From UBA7672 sp030824255 (GTDB lineage Bacteria > Pseudomonadota > Alphaproteobacteria > Caulobacterales > Hyphomonadaceae), in contig OW818686.1 of the NCBI GenBank assembly GCA_942493305.1, positions 744,001 through 808,000 of the forward strand: a stretch of DNA of 64,000 nt, read 5' to 3'. Positions 25,714 to 34,531 of this stretch are shown here, piece after piece. Both the position numbers and the translations under genes were made by a program. The notes beneath the pieces were generated by a model. It was not told the origin of the DNA, did no database searches, and was given only the letters and a program-made list of their open reading frames with translations. Numbering within the stretch: the first letter of the stretch is position 1; every line of letters starts with the position of its first letter.

Positions 25714-26406
25714 GCAAGCGGGAGCGTTCCCTGCGGCCGGAGGCCGAGGGGCGACGCGCTGACGGGTCAGCTTGGGTCAGATCAGGTGCGCGTTCGTGGA
25801 GTCAGCCTCGCATTTGGCGCGAGGATGACGTTGGTGCGCGCGGCTCCTGAGCTCCGAATCGCGCGTGCGCGCGTCCGGAATGACAGGGATGGGTGGCCAC
25901 GGACTTTCGACCGCATCAACGGTGTCGTGCTCGGTCTTGTCCCGAGCATCCTGGTTGATTGCTGCGGAGGGACTGCGAGAGTTCCTGCGGATTTGGCAAC
26001 CGAGATTCTCGGGATGCGCCTTCGGCGTACCCGAGAATGACGCGTGTGTGGGGGTGGCGTCCATGGTTTGCGTTGGCGTCGTTGTTCGACGCTGCGCGTC
26101 GACGGCCACGCGGGGTGTGGCAGTCCGGGAAGACTTCCTTCTGGGTTGGAAGAGTTGAGCCACGAGGCTCACGAACGCGCACAGCGCCGCGACCAGCCAA
26201 TGCTGGGGACGCGGCGGGTTGCCTAAGCCAGATGTGCGTATCCGTGCTCGTGTCATGGCGAACAAGATGGGGCCGGTGAAAGAGGGGTGGGATGGAGAAA
26301 GACCCGACTTTATTTTTGCAGTTCGGCCGTCCCACACTTAGCGCGCTGATTTTGTTCAGGATGCGATCCAGGATTCCGAGAGAAGATTTTGCGCGGCGTG
26401 TGCGGG
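25714..26406. other. long non-coding region with palindromic repeats
   Basis: This 693-base gap lies between the convergent vWA and TPR-protein genes. Its frames encode low-complexity, Arg-rich or frame-broken sequence with no family resemblance, and none has a good ribosome site. It holds at least two hairpins: the 26005-26038 element, and a GC-rich CGCGCG palindrome around 25856-25882 (CCG-N3-CGCGCG against its mirror). Phrases such as CCGAGAATGACGCG and CCGGAATGACAGG next to the hairpins look like dispersed extragenic repeats common in alphaproteobacteria. A decayed gene cannot be excluded. Confidence 0.5.
26005..26038. repeat. REP-like palindrome
   Basis: ATTCTCGGG at 26005-26013 pairs with CCCGAGAAT at 26030-26038. 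The interior TGCGCC/GGCGTA continues the stem with one mismatch, giving a hairpin of about 15 bp with a tiny loop. It has no T tract, lies far from either stop codon, and resembles an extragenic palindromic repeat. Confidence 0.6.
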
Positions 26407-29400
26407 CTAGCCGGCCGGCGTGGTCTTCGGGGCCTCGAAGCGGGCTTTCATGGCGGTGGCGAAAGCGTCCACGCGCGGCGCATCGGCGAGGCGGCGGACC
26501 GCTTCGGACACGCTGGCGCCCGAGACGTCGGCTTGCGCGGTGATGAGGTCGAAGCTGGCCTTGTTTTGATTGCCGGCCATCGCTTTCGCATAGCTGCGCG
26601 CCTGCGCGATCATTCCCGCGTCCTTCGCCATGCGGGCGGCGATGGCGGCCTTGAAGGCGAGATCTGCATCTTTCGTTGTGGCCTGCCCTGCCGGCGGCAA
26701 CATTGAAAGAAGCGCGCGAGCGGATTCAGTCCACTTCCGGTCGCGCCAGAAGGCGTCAGCGAGGAGCGACTTGGCCTCACGGCCTTCGAGCGGCTCCATC
26801 AGCTCGACGACATGATCGAAGCGGCCAAGGTCGCGATAGGCGGCAGCCTCCAACAGGCGGCGCTCAAGCGCGAGATCCTTCGGCAGGGTCGGAATGCGCG
26901 TGGTGTTGAGAGCGGCGAGCGCCTTGTCCGGCCGCTTGTCCCACAGATAGATCGAGGCGAGATCAACGGCGACAGCCGCCTTGCCGACCCCGCGCAGGCG
27001 ATTGTCGACCTGATATTGCAGGAGCGCGCTGGCGGGCTCAAGCAGGTCGAACGCCACGAGGCGCTGAGCCAGCTTTCGCACCATCTGGTCGCCATCGGGG
27101 CCGATGGGCATCAGCGTGTCGTCGAACTCGTAAAACAGCGCGACGGCCTGGATGGGATCGAGCCGATCGGCTTCGCCATTGAGGAACAGGCGGCGGAAAT
27201 AGTCCGCCAGCTTGAGGCGCAGTTCGCGCGCGCCGGGCGCGCTGGCGTCGCGCATGGCGGTGGACTGCGCCAGCAGGAGCGCGTCGCGGAAGCGGCCGAC
27301 GCGCATGTACTGGTCCGCGAGAATGCCGACGGTGGACATCTCGACTTCATCGCCACGCCAACGGAAGCGCAGGCCTTCGAGCTCCTGCGCGGCTTCGGCG
27401 GCGGACATCTTGCCGGCGGGAACGGCGAGTTCGAGGCGGCGCAGTTCGGCGCGCACGGCGACAGGCTCGACTGCGGTTTCGGAAAGCCGCTTCAGCTCCG
27501 GCCAGGCGGCGGCGGGGCTTTCGATGGCGGCAACAAGATTCGCAAGGACGAGTTGTCCCCTCTCCTTCGATTCGCGTTCGCCATTGGAGACGGCGAAGGT
27601 CGCCATGCGGCGGGCGGCGTCGAAATCATTGGCGCGCAGCGCGGCCTCGGCCCAGACGGCGGCAAAGTCCGCGCCGCGGGCTGAGGGATACTGATAGAGA
27701 TGGCGGTCCGAGGCGCGGAAGAGTTCGATCGCGCGTTCCCAATTGCCCATGCCGGCGGCGACCATGGCGCGCCAGAGCGCGGCGGAGGGTTCAGCGCGCA
27801 AGGAGCCGCGCGAGAGATCCGCCTCGGCATCCTTGAGACGGCCTGCAGAGTAGTTGGCCGCGCCGCGCATGCCAAGGAAGGCCGCGTCGACTTCCATTTC
27901 CGGTCGGCTGCGCAGCGCTGCGCGAAGCACGCCGATCGCCTCGTGCGCCTGATCGTGGCCGAGATAGAAGCGCACAAGGTTCATCGCCGCTTCACCGCCG
28001 CCGGGCGAGGCGGGATCAGCCTCTGACGCTGCACGGTCCAGTGCTTCCAGCTGGCGGATATACTGCACGCCGCGCGAGGCGCCCCAGGCGGCGAAATCAA
28101 TGAAGGCGGGATCGACGGTGGTTTTGGTGAAGGCGGTCACGTCGAGCGGGGCGTCCGGCGCGGTCTGGGCGCTGGCGGTCATCGAGATGACGACGCGCTC
28201 GCCTTCCATCATGACCTGCACGTCGTCCGACTTCGGCGCGATGGCGAGGCCATGAGCGGAGGCAGGCAGGGAGGCTTCCACGAAATCGCGCGGCGTGGTG
28301 AAGGCGGTGGACGGACCATAGGAGACAGCGACGGCGACCTGATCGCCAATGACAGGATCCTCGAACCAGATGATGCCTGCGGCGCCGATGAGCATCACCT
28401 CGATGCGCGAGCGGCCGTCATCGCCGGGGCGACGCTCTGCCTTCACGAAGCGCTGGGGTTTTGTGGCGGAGGACGCGATGCGGACCTTCCACACCGTCTC
28501 GTCGGATTCCGCGGAGACGCTGAGCCCTTTCGGCATTTCGATGCGCAGGATGGTGGCGTGCTTTTCGCGGATGGCGCGCACACGGAAACCCGCCGGCAGG
28601 CTGGTCGAGTCGAGCTTGAGGTCTGCGTCGGCGGCGAAAACAGCCCAGGCGACGGAGCCGCGAGCGAAGATGGCGGCGGGGGCGGGGGCGGCGAAGGGCA
28701 AAGAGAGTTCGAGGCCGCCGGCGATGGGGTTGGCCTTGACCAGCACGACGCCGTTGCGGGGTGACGGGTCGGACCAGCTGGGCGCCAGCGTGGTGACGCG
28801 CTCACGACCGCCAAGAGCGCTGGTGTCAGCGGGCGGCGTCGGAAGGCTGCCGGAGACAGGCTGTTGCTTCGGCGGCGCGAGCATGATGGCGCCGGAGGGG
28901 TCTTCCTTTGGTGGTACAGGCGCCTTGGCGGCGGGCGCGGGCGAGACGGCAGGCTTGGCCGCCTCGGGCGGGGCTGGCTTGGAGATGTCGATGACGGGCG
29001 TTTCACCTTCAAGGAAGTGCTTGATCGGCAAGCCATCCTTCGAAGCAACGGTGACGAGATAGCCCTTGTCGTTGTTCTCGCCGGTGAAACTGGCGAGGTT
29101 GGCGGGCGGCGTAATGCGCAGATAGGCAAGATCGGGCTTGGCGCGACGGCTGAACTGCAGCTTCAGTTCACCCGGCTTGTCGGACACGACACGATAGCTG
29201 GCCCGGTTGTCCCAGTAGAAGGCGATGCGCGAGCTGTCGCCTGACTGGCTGCCGCGAACTTCCAGTGGCTCCATCGGCGCGGGCGGCGGAAGCGCGGCGA
29301 TACGCTTGGCTTCGGCAGCCGCAGCATGTTTCGCGACGAGCGGCGAGACCAGCTTGGGCGGCTTCGCGGCGGAGGTTTCGGGGATCAGATCGACCGCGAC

Positions 29401-29769
29401 GAGATCCACCGAGGTCGAGACCGCGAGACGCGGCGCCTGTTTCAGGCCGATGCGGGCGGTCATGCCGTCCGGGTCCATGCGTGTGACGGCGGCCCATGTC
29501 GGGAGGGCCTCTTTCAGCTTGTCGAGATTGATCGTCACCTTCTCGTCGAAGGTCAGGATCAGCACCTGGTTGGCGACGCTGGCGCTGATGCGCGGGGCGG
29601 CTTCATCGCCATCGGCCCATTTGGCTGTGATGCGTGCATAGCTGGGATTGTTCGAGAACGTCAGCTGGACGGCGCGATCGGCAAAAGCCGGCGCAGCAAG
29701 GCTCATCGCCGCCGCTCCGAGCATGGAGAGGCGGAACGCCCAACCCGAGGGAGGGCGCGTCAGGCTCAT
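26407..29769 (-). CDS. large periplasmic TPR-repeat protein of the fliL-motE operon
   Basis: This 1120-residue protein has a Sec signal peptide ending AAPAFA. The N-terminal 250 residues contain beta-rich AMIN-like stretches, for example VQLTFSNNPSYARITAKW and RIAFYWDNRASYRVV. A Pro-rich linker (about residues 280-330) and another beta region follow. The second half is a helical TPR-type solenoid, for example MNLVRFYLGHDQAHEAIGVLRAAL and LYQYPSARGADFAAVWAEAALRANDFDAARR. Its ATG overlaps the motE stop by four bases, so it is translationally coupled to flagellar genes. A periplasmic role in motor or envelope assembly is inferred from context. It is much longer than usual single-domain TPR lipoproteins. 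Confidence 0.75.
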   Translation of the reverse strand: MSLTRPPSGWAFRLSMLGAAAMSLAAPAFADRAVQLTFSNNPSYARITAKWADGDEAAPRISASVANQVLILTFDEKVTINLDKLKEALPTWAAVTRMDPDGMTARIGLKQAPRLAVSTSVDLVAVDLIPETSAAKPPKLVSPLVAKHAAAAEAKRIAALPPPAPMEPLEVRGSQSGDSSRIAFYWDNRASYRVVSDKPGELKLQFSRRAKPDLAYLRITPPANLASFTGENNDKGYLVTVASKDGLPIKHFLEGETPVIDISKPAPPEAAKPAVSPAPAAKAPVPPKEDPSGAIMLAPPKQQPVSGSLPTPPADTSALGGRERVTTLAPSWSDPSPRNGVVLVKANPIAGGLELSLPFAAPAPAAIFARGSVAWAVFAADADLKLDSTSLPAGFRVRAIREKHATILRIEMPKGLSVSAESDETVWKVRIASSATKPQRFVKAERRPGDDGRSRIEVMLIGAAGIIWFEDPVIGDQVAVAVSYGPSTAFTTPRDFVEASLPASAHGLAIAPKSDDVQVMMEGERVVISMTASAQTAPDAPLDVTAFTKTTVDPAFIDFAAWGASRGVQYIRQLEALDRAASEADPASPGGGEAAMNLVRFYLGHDQAHEAIGVLRAALRSRPEMEVDAAFLGMRGAANYSAGRLKDAEADLSRGSLRAEPSAALWRAMVAAGMGNWERAIELFRASDRHLYQYPSARGADFAAVWAEAALRANDFDAARRMATFAVSNGERESKERGQLVLANLVAAIESPAAAWPELKRLSETAVEPVAVRAELRRLELAVPAGKMSAAEAAQELEGLRFRWRGDEVEMSTVGILADQYMRVGRFRDALLLAQSTAMRDASAPGARELRLKLADYFRRLFLNGEADRLDPIQAVALFYEFDDTLMPIGPDGDQMVRKLAQRLVAFDLLEPASALLQYQVDNRLRGVGKAAVAVDLASIYLWDKRPDKALAALNTTRIPTLPKDLALERRLLEAAAYRDLGRFDHVVELMEPLEGREAKSLLADAFWRDRKWTESARALLSMLPPAGQATTKDADLAFKAAIAARMAKDAGMIAQARSYAKAMAGNQNKASFDLITAQADVSGASVSEAVRRLADAPRVDAFATAMKARFEAPKTTPAG

Positions 29770-30479
29770 GTCGGCGAGGCTGTCGTGACAGGAGCCGTCG
29801 TGGGCGTGGCGGCGGGCGCGCTGGTCGGCATGGCCACGGGCGGACGCGCAAGGTCGGCGAGGAGGCGTGTGAGCGATTCGGCGCGCTTGGGCGACATGGA
29901 GGACATGACGGCCGCCAGCGTTGCGGGCTTCATCGACTTCGCGATGTCGGTGAGGAGCTTGTCCTCCATCGTATTGAAGATTTCAGCGGCGTTCTTCGGC
30001 TTCATCGCCTCATAGGATTTCACCAGGGAAGCCATGCGCTCGTCGGCCTTGGCGTCCATCTGGCCGAGCAGTTTCTGGATGTTGGCCTCGACGGCTTTCA
30101 GTTCGGCGATCTGTTCGTCGAGCCGGGTTTCGGCTGCGCTGGCGGCGGCCTCACGCGTGCCGATCTCCCCCTCGCGTGCATCTAGCGTTTCGCGGCGCGC
30201 CTGCAGGGAACGCAGGACGACGATTTCCTGCGACGAGAGGCCCATCTCTTCAGCGGCAGAGTTCAGCGTCGTAAGGCATTGCTCAGGCGTCGGGCCTGCG
30301 GGCGGCGCATCTTCCGGGGCGGGCGCGCCCTCCCCTTCGGCTGTCAACGGCGCATCCTCCGGCGCCGCAGCGGGAGCGGGTTCTACGGCGAACGCCTGCG
30401 CAATATCGACGCTCTTGAAGGCAAGAGCGCCGATGGCGACGGCGATGACGGCTGAGAAGACCCCGACCTTTGGCGTCAC
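29766..30479 (-). CDS. motE: MotE-family flagellar motor chaperone-like protein
   Basis: This 237-residue protein has an uncleaved N-terminal membrane anchor or signal (VGVFSAVIAVAIGALAF) and an acidic Pro/Ala linker. A coiled-coil of about residues 85-145 (SLQARRETLDAREGEIGTR) is followed by the MotE/MgtE-N-like segment DERMASLVKSYEAMKPKNAAEIF and LADLARPPV. MotE is a periplasmic chaperone for MotC and the motor in rhizobia and relatives. The gene sits downstream of fliL-fliM and the DUF6468 gene and overlaps the TPR gene. The stator-related role is assigned from the family and not shown here. Confidence 0.75.
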   Translation of the reverse strand: MTPKVGVFSAVIAVAIGALAFKSVDIAQAFAVEPAPAAAPEDAPLTAEGEGAPAPEDAPPAGPTPEQCLTTLNSAAEEMGLSSQEIVVLRSLQARRETLDAREGEIGTREAAASAAETRLDEQIAELKAVEANIQKLLGQMDAKADERMASLVKSYEAMKPKNAAEIFNTMEDKLLTDIAKSMKPATLAAVMSSMSPKRAESLTRLLADLARPPVAMPTSAPAATPTTAPVTTASPT

Positions 30480-30491
30480 GCTGCAGGCTCC

Positions 30492-30857
30492 TTAAAGAAC
30501 GCTGCGGCGGCGGAGGGAAAAGTCCACCGGCCGCACGGAGTCGCGAGAGGAATCAGTGTCGCGAGACTCTTCGCGCAGATAGGTCTGGGCAGTTGCGGCG
30601 GCCGCGGTCATGGCGCGGGCTTCCTCGATCTTGCCCTGAAGCTCCTTGCCGGCGGCGTCGGCCGAACGGCGCAGCGCGGTGACGGCGTTCTCGGCATGAA
30701 TAACGGACGACTGCAGCTCCTTCGCTGCTTCCAGCATACGCATGTTGCCCGTACGCAGCGCCTTCAGCTTTCCGTCGAGCCGGATGCAATAGAGGATCGC
30801 GATGACGAGAAGGACAGCGAGAACGCCCTCGAACGCCAGCATGTAGATGTTGCTCAT
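30492..30857 (-). CDS. DUF6468-like membrane protein
   Basis: This protein of about 121 residues begins MSNIYMLAFEGVLAVLLVIAILYCIRL, one N-terminal membrane span. A helical segment follows, LKALRTGNMRMLEAAKELQ with SVIHAENAVTALRRSADAAG, in the pattern of the DUF6468 family found next to fliM in alphaproteobacteria. ATG 30857 overlaps the fliM stop (ATGA), and GGAGG lies just upstream, so it is translated with FliM. The function is unknown; it is likely anchored in the inner membrane near the flagellar base. The frame is open further upstream inside fliM but without family resemblance. Confidence 0.75.
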   Translation of the reverse strand: MSNIYMLAFEGVLAVLLVIAILYCIRLDGKLKALRTGNMRMLEAAKELQSSVIHAENAVTALRRSADAAGKELQGKIEEARAMTAAAATAQTYLREESRDTDSSRDSVRPVDFSLRRRSVL

Positions 30858-32005
30858 CGTGCCTCCAGAATTTTTTTCTTGGCAGCCTGGGTGATCGGCG
30901 CTTCGATGCGCATCGCCACTTTCTGGCCGATGCGGCCGACCTGGCCGGTGGTGAGATGGATGTCGCCCGCCATCAGGTGGGCCTTCGAGTCGGGCGTGGC
31001 GTTCATTACCAGCGTATCGCCGACCTGAAGGTTCATCATCTTGCCGAGCGGCTGCATGAATTCGTCGAGCACGACGCGCAGCGCCGCGGGTGCGGACCAC
31101 AGCTCGGTCGCGAGGTGGCCTTCCCAGATGTTGTCGCGGCCGAACTTCTCGCCCATGAAGTTCTGCAGCAGCATCTTCCGGATCGGTTCGAGCGTCGCGT
31201 AGGGCAAGAGCAGTTCGCAGCGGCCGCCACGGTCTTCCATATCGATGCGCAGCTTCACGAGGATGGCCGCATTGGCGGGCTGGGCGATGGCGGCGAAGCG
31301 CGGGTTGGTTTCGATGCGGTCCAGCTCGAAATCGACGGCGGTAAGCGGATCGAACGCCTTGCGGGCATCGTTCAGGATCACTTCCACGAGACGCGTGACC
31401 AGAACGCGCTCGATCGTGGTGTAGGGCCGGCCCTCGACGCGCATGGCAATGGTGCCGCGACGGCCGCCGAGCAACACGTCGACGATCGAGTAGATGAGGT
31501 TCGAATCGACCGTCAGAAGACCGTAATTGTCCAGCTGCTTTGCCTTGAACACGGCGAGGATGGCGGGCAGCGGGATCGAGTTGAGATAGTCGCCGAAGCG
31601 CATGGACTGGATCGCATCCAGCGAGACTTCCACGTTGTCCGACGTGAAATTGCGCAGGCTGGTCGTCATCAGGCGCACGAGGCGGTCGAACACGACCTCG
31701 AGCATCGGCAGACGCTCATAAGAAACGAGAGCCGAGTTGATGAGCGCGCGGATGCCGTTCTTCTTGGCCCCGTTCTCCTCGTCCATCGAGAAGCCAAGGA
31801 GACTGTCGATCTCGTCCTGGTTCAGAATGCGTTCGGAGCCGACCGCCTGCTGGGCAATCGACTGTGGAGCATCGCTCGGCGGACCGCCGCCACCGCCGCC
31901 GGACGGAAGGGCTGCGTCCCACGCATCGTCGGCGCTGGATTGATCGCCGCCCACGCTGGCTTCCCAGCTGGCTGCTAGATCTTCATCTGTCGCTTCGGTG
32001 CCCAC
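30854..32005 (-). CDS. fliM: flagellar motor switch protein FliM
   Basis: This 383-residue protein has the FliM N-terminal CheY-P binding motif LNQDEIDSLLGF near residue 61. The middle domain (RPYTTIERVLVTRLVEVIL and LRIDMEDRGGRCELLLPYA) contacts FliG, and the C-terminal FliN-like domain begins near LQVGDTLVMNATPDSKAHL. FliM is a C-ring component and sets rotation direction. It is encoded 12 bases downstream of fliL. A Gly/Pro-rich spacer of about 60 residues precedes the CheY motif, longer than in enteric FliM. Confidence 0.95.
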   Translation of the reverse strand: MGTEATDEDLAASWEASVGGDQSSADDAWDAALPSGGGGGGPPSDAPQSIAQQAVGSERILNQDEIDSLLGFSMDEENGAKKNGIRALINSALVSYERLPMLEVVFDRLVRLMTTSLRNFTSDNVEVSLDAIQSMRFGDYLNSIPLPAILAVFKAKQLDNYGLLTVDSNLIYSIVDVLLGGRRGTIAMRVEGRPYTTIERVLVTRLVEVILNDARKAFDPLTAVDFELDRIETNPRFAAIAQPANAAILVKLRIDMEDRGGRCELLLPYATLEPIRKMLLQNFMGEKFGRDNIWEGHLATELWSAPAALRVVLDEFMQPLGKMMNLQVGDTLVMNATPDSKAHLMAGDIHLTTGQVGRIGQKVAMRIEAPITQAAKKKILEAR

Positions 32006-32017
32006 TGGTTCTGGATC

Positions 32018-32719
32018 CTACTGAATCAGCATGCCTTCGATGAGCACGGCATCGATCTTCTTGGGGTCTAGAACGGTGTTGAACCGCTTCAGCAGTTCAC
32101 GGCGCAGGTTGTATGTACCACCCGAACCGTTGAGGTCTTCCACGCGCAGCTCGCGCAGGAAGGAGTTCAGCGTATCCTTGAGACGCGGCATCATTTCGGG
32201 GACGCGGCTGAAGCTGGAGGGCGTCGCTGATTCGAGCGAGAGCTCCAGCTCCATCATGGTGGCGCGCGAACCGCCGGTGCTGGCGAGGTTCACGACCAGC
32301 TTGGGCATCGCGTAGTAGCAGGGATTGCCGCTTTCGCAGGGCAGCGTGTGGCCGACGGCCTCTTCGCCCTCGGGCGTGCCGACGGTTGCGCCATGCTCGC
32401 CCTCGGCTGCGGCATGATCGCCGCCGCCTTCAGCAGCAGCATGATCGCCCTCGGCCGGAGCGGCGTGATCGCCTTCGGCTTCAACGTGAGCGCCTTCCTC
32501 GGCATGTTCGGCTGCCGGGGCCGCAGTCGCGCCGCCGCCGCCCATCAGCATGACAGCAGCCGCCCCGCCCCCGCCCAGCACCAGAACGGCTGGCAGGACG
32601 ACGAACAGAATCAGTGTCTTGCCGGCCATCTTCTTCTTGGCGGGCGCGCCTTCGCCGCCCTCGCCGGCCGCATCGGCGGCGGGGGCGTCAGCCTTCTTGG
32701 GCTTTTCCTTTTTCGACAT
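32018..32719 (-). CDS. fliL: flagellar basal body-associated protein FliL
   Basis: This 233-residue protein has a Lys-rich cytoplasmic tail and a membrane span (LILFVVLPAVLVLGGGGAA, about residues 35-55). A long acidic His/Ala linker (residues 62-125) leads to a FliL domain with YYAMPKLVVNLAS, MMELELSLES and LRRELLKRFNTVLDPKKIDAVLI. FliL surrounds the stator ring and affects torque and swarming. The His-containing linker (H72, H78, H85, H93, H102, H109, H124) and a periplasmic Cys pair (residues 128 and 134) are unusual. It is the first gene of the fliL-fliM operon, divergent from flgF. Confidence 0.93.
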   Translation of the reverse strand: MSKKEKPKKADAPAADAAGEGGEGAPAKKKMAGKTLILFVVLPAVLVLGGGGAAAVMLMGGGGATAAPAAEHAEEGAHVEAEGDHAAPAEGDHAAAEGGGDHAAAEGEHGATVGTPEGEEAVGHTLPCESGNPCYYAMPKLVVNLASTGGSRATMMELELSLESATPSSFSRVPEMMPRLKDTLNSFLRELRVEDLNGSGGTYNLRRELLKRFNTVLDPKKIDAVLIEGMLIQ

Positions 32720-32776
32720 GGGGCGCAGTCCCGGTGAACAGCCGCGTGAATCAGTCTCGCCCGGACCTCCGGGCTA

Positions 32777-32850
32777 CCCGGCAAAATCGTCTCCGGATGG
32801 TTAAGGATTGGTGGAGATGGGCAATTCCTGCCGGGTGAAGGACTGCCGGG
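32777..32850. promoter_or_regulatory. cluster of CCCGGCA-type motifs in the fliL/flgF divergent region
   Basis: CCCGGCAAAA at 32777-32786, and two direct copies of CTGCCGGG (the complement of CCCGGCAG) at 32828-32835 and 32843-32850, lie 95-170 bases upstream of the candidate sigma54 promoter of flgF. The spacing suits enhancer sites for the FlbD-type activator of alphaproteobacterial flagellar genes. The resemblance to ftr sites is from memory. Confidence 0.4.
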
Positions 32851-32944
32851 CGGGCTCTATTGGCAACACCTCGTTAACCGCCCGCCCTCATTGTGAAGGC
32901 TGATTTCAGGGTTCGCCGCAGAATGGGCGGGCCAAAGCCCAGCC

Positions 32945-32960
32945 TGGGTCCGACGCTGCA
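32945..32960 (+). promoter_or_regulatory. candidate sigma54 promoter of the flgF operon
   Basis: TGGGTCCGACGCTGCA keeps the invariant GG-N10-GC spacing and the -12 TGCA, but departs from TGGCAC at -24. Transcription would start near 32972, about 20 bases before the flgF ATG. Confidence 0.45.
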
Positions 32961-32990
32961 AAATCGCAGCGTGGAGCCGAAGGGCGACCC

Positions 32991-33722
32991 ATGGACAATT
33001 CCTTCATGGTCGGCCTGTCCGCGCAGCAAGTGCTGCAAAAGCGGATGGACACGACCGCAAACAACCTCGCGAACATGACGACCGCCGGCTTCAAGGTCGA
33101 GCATGTGGTGTCGCGCGACCTCGCGGAGAAACCCGCCGCCGCGGCTGATTCTCCCAACGAAATCTCATTCACCGACGCCTGGATGCTGCAGCGGGACTTT
33201 TCGACCGGGCCGCTGGAGCGGACGGGCAATGCGCTGGATTTCGCAATTGAGGGCGATGGATTTTTTGCCGTGCAGACGGGCGCGGGCGAGGCTTACACGC
33301 GCGACGGACGCTTCAATCTCAACGAGCGCGGCGAAATCGTGACCCGCACCGGCGAGGTCGTGCTGGGCGAAGGCGGACCGATCACCGTTGATCCGGAAGG
33401 CGGCCCACTTTCGGTATCGCGTGAAGGTTCAATCAGTCAGGACGGCGTTGTGCTGGGCGCGATGCGCGTCGCCGCCTTCCAGACGCCGGGCGCGCTCGAG
33501 CGCGTGGGCAACAATCTGTGGCGGGCGACCGACCAGCAGCCGACCCCGGCGACCAACACGCGGGTTGTGAGCGGCTTTGTCGAGGGATCGAACGTCAACG
33601 CCGTGCTGGAGCTGACCGAGATGATCGAGATCAGCCGCGCCTACACATCCATCGCCAAGATGATCAGCCAGTCGGACGAGCTTCGCGGAACGTCCATCGA
33701 GAAACTTGCCCGCGTTGGCTAA
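32991..33722 (+). CDS. flgF: flagellar basal-body rod protein FlgF
   Basis: This 243-residue proximal rod protein begins MDNSFMVGLSAQQVLQKRMDT, then TANNLANMTTAGFK, the rod/hook family N-terminal signature. It ends with GSNVNAVLELTEMIEISRAYTS, the matching C-terminal helix. The DFAIEGDGFFAVQT and YTRDGRFNLNERGEIV blocks are the core beta domain shared by FlgF and FlgG. It is exported by the flagellar type III apparatus. It heads the operon flgF-flgG-flgA-flgH, with flgG 18 bases downstream. Confidence 0.95.
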   Translation: MDNSFMVGLSAQQVLQKRMDTTANNLANMTTAGFKVEHVVSRDLAEKPAAAADSPNEISFTDAWMLQRDFSTGPLERTGNALDFAIEGDGFFAVQTGAGEAYTRDGRFNLNERGEIVTRTGEVVLGEGGPITVDPEGGPLSVSREGSISQDGVVLGAMRVAAFQTPGALERVGNNLWRATDQQPTPATNTRVVSGFVEGSNVNAVLELTEMIEISRAYTSIAKMISQSDELRGTSIEKLARVG

Positions 33723-33740
33723 GCCTGAGGAGGCGCACAC

Positions 33741-34526
33741 ATGCGCGCATTGAACACCGCCGCTACGGGCATGCAGGCCCAGCAGCTCAACGTCGAGGTG
33801 ATCGCGAACAACATCGCGAACATGAACACGACAGGCTTCAAGCGACAGCGAGCCGAATTCCAGGACCTGCTCTACCAGAACGTCGAGCGGATGGGCGTCA
33901 CCTCGTCCGACGCCGGCACCATCGTGCCAACCGGCGTGCAGGTGGGCGTGGGCGTGAAGGCAGGGTCTGTGTATCGCGTCACCGAACAGGGCTCCGTCAC
34001 CCAGACGCAGAACGCCTACGACGTCGCCATCCAGGGCGAAGGCTACTACATCGTGCAGCTGCCCGATGGTCGCGACGCCTACACGCGCGCAGGCAACTTC
34101 TCGCTGTCGCCGGACGGACAGATCGTGACGAAGGACGGCTTCGTTGTCGCGCCGGGCATCACGGTGCCGGCGGATGCCGTGGACGTGTCGATCAACCGCC
34201 AGGGCGTTGTGCAGGTCATCATGGCCGATGGCTCGGCGCCGCAGGAAGTCGGCGCGCTGGAGCTGGCGCGCTTCGTGAACCCGGCAGGCCTTGAAGCCAT
34301 GGGCGAGAACGCTTTCCTCGAGACGCCGGCGTCAGGCGGCGCCAATCGTGGTCTCCCCGGCGCAGTGGGCTTCGGCACGGTGCAACAGGGCTTTCTGGAG
34401 ACGTCGAACGTCAACGCGGTGACCGAGATCTCGGCGCTGATCACAGCGCAGCGCGCTTACGAGATGAACTCCAAGGTCATCACCACGACCGACGAGATGC
34501 TGCGCTCCGCCAGCAACCTGCGGTAA
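33741..34526 (+). CDS. flgG: flagellar distal rod protein FlgG
   Basis: This 261-residue protein begins MRALNTAATGMQAQQLNVEV, then IANNIANMNTTGFKRQRAEF, and ends TSNVNAVTEISALITAQRAY with EMNSKVITTTDEMLRSASNL. These are the canonical FlgG termini. The length matches the family. It forms the distal rod crossing the peptidoglycan, on which the P and L rings assemble. A GAGGAG Shine-Dalgarno site lies about eight bases before the ATG. Confidence 0.97.
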   Translation: MRALNTAATGMQAQQLNVEVIANNIANMNTTGFKRQRAEFQDLLYQNVERMGVTSSDAGTIVPTGVQVGVGVKAGSVYRVTEQGSVTQTQNAYDVAIQGEGYYIVQLPDGRDAYTRAGNFSLSPDGQIVTKDGFVVAPGITVPADAVDVSINRQGVVQVIMADGSAPQEVGALELARFVNPAGLEAMGENAFLETPASGGANRGLPGAVGFGTVQQGFLETSNVNAVTEISALITAQRAYEMNSKVITTTDEMLRSASNLR

Positions 34527-34531
34527 GACTG

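Noticed and set aside
25777..26337. 186-codon minus-strand frame in the non-coding region
   Set aside because: Low-complexity sequence without family resemblance, crossing the palindromic repeats, with no ribosome site.
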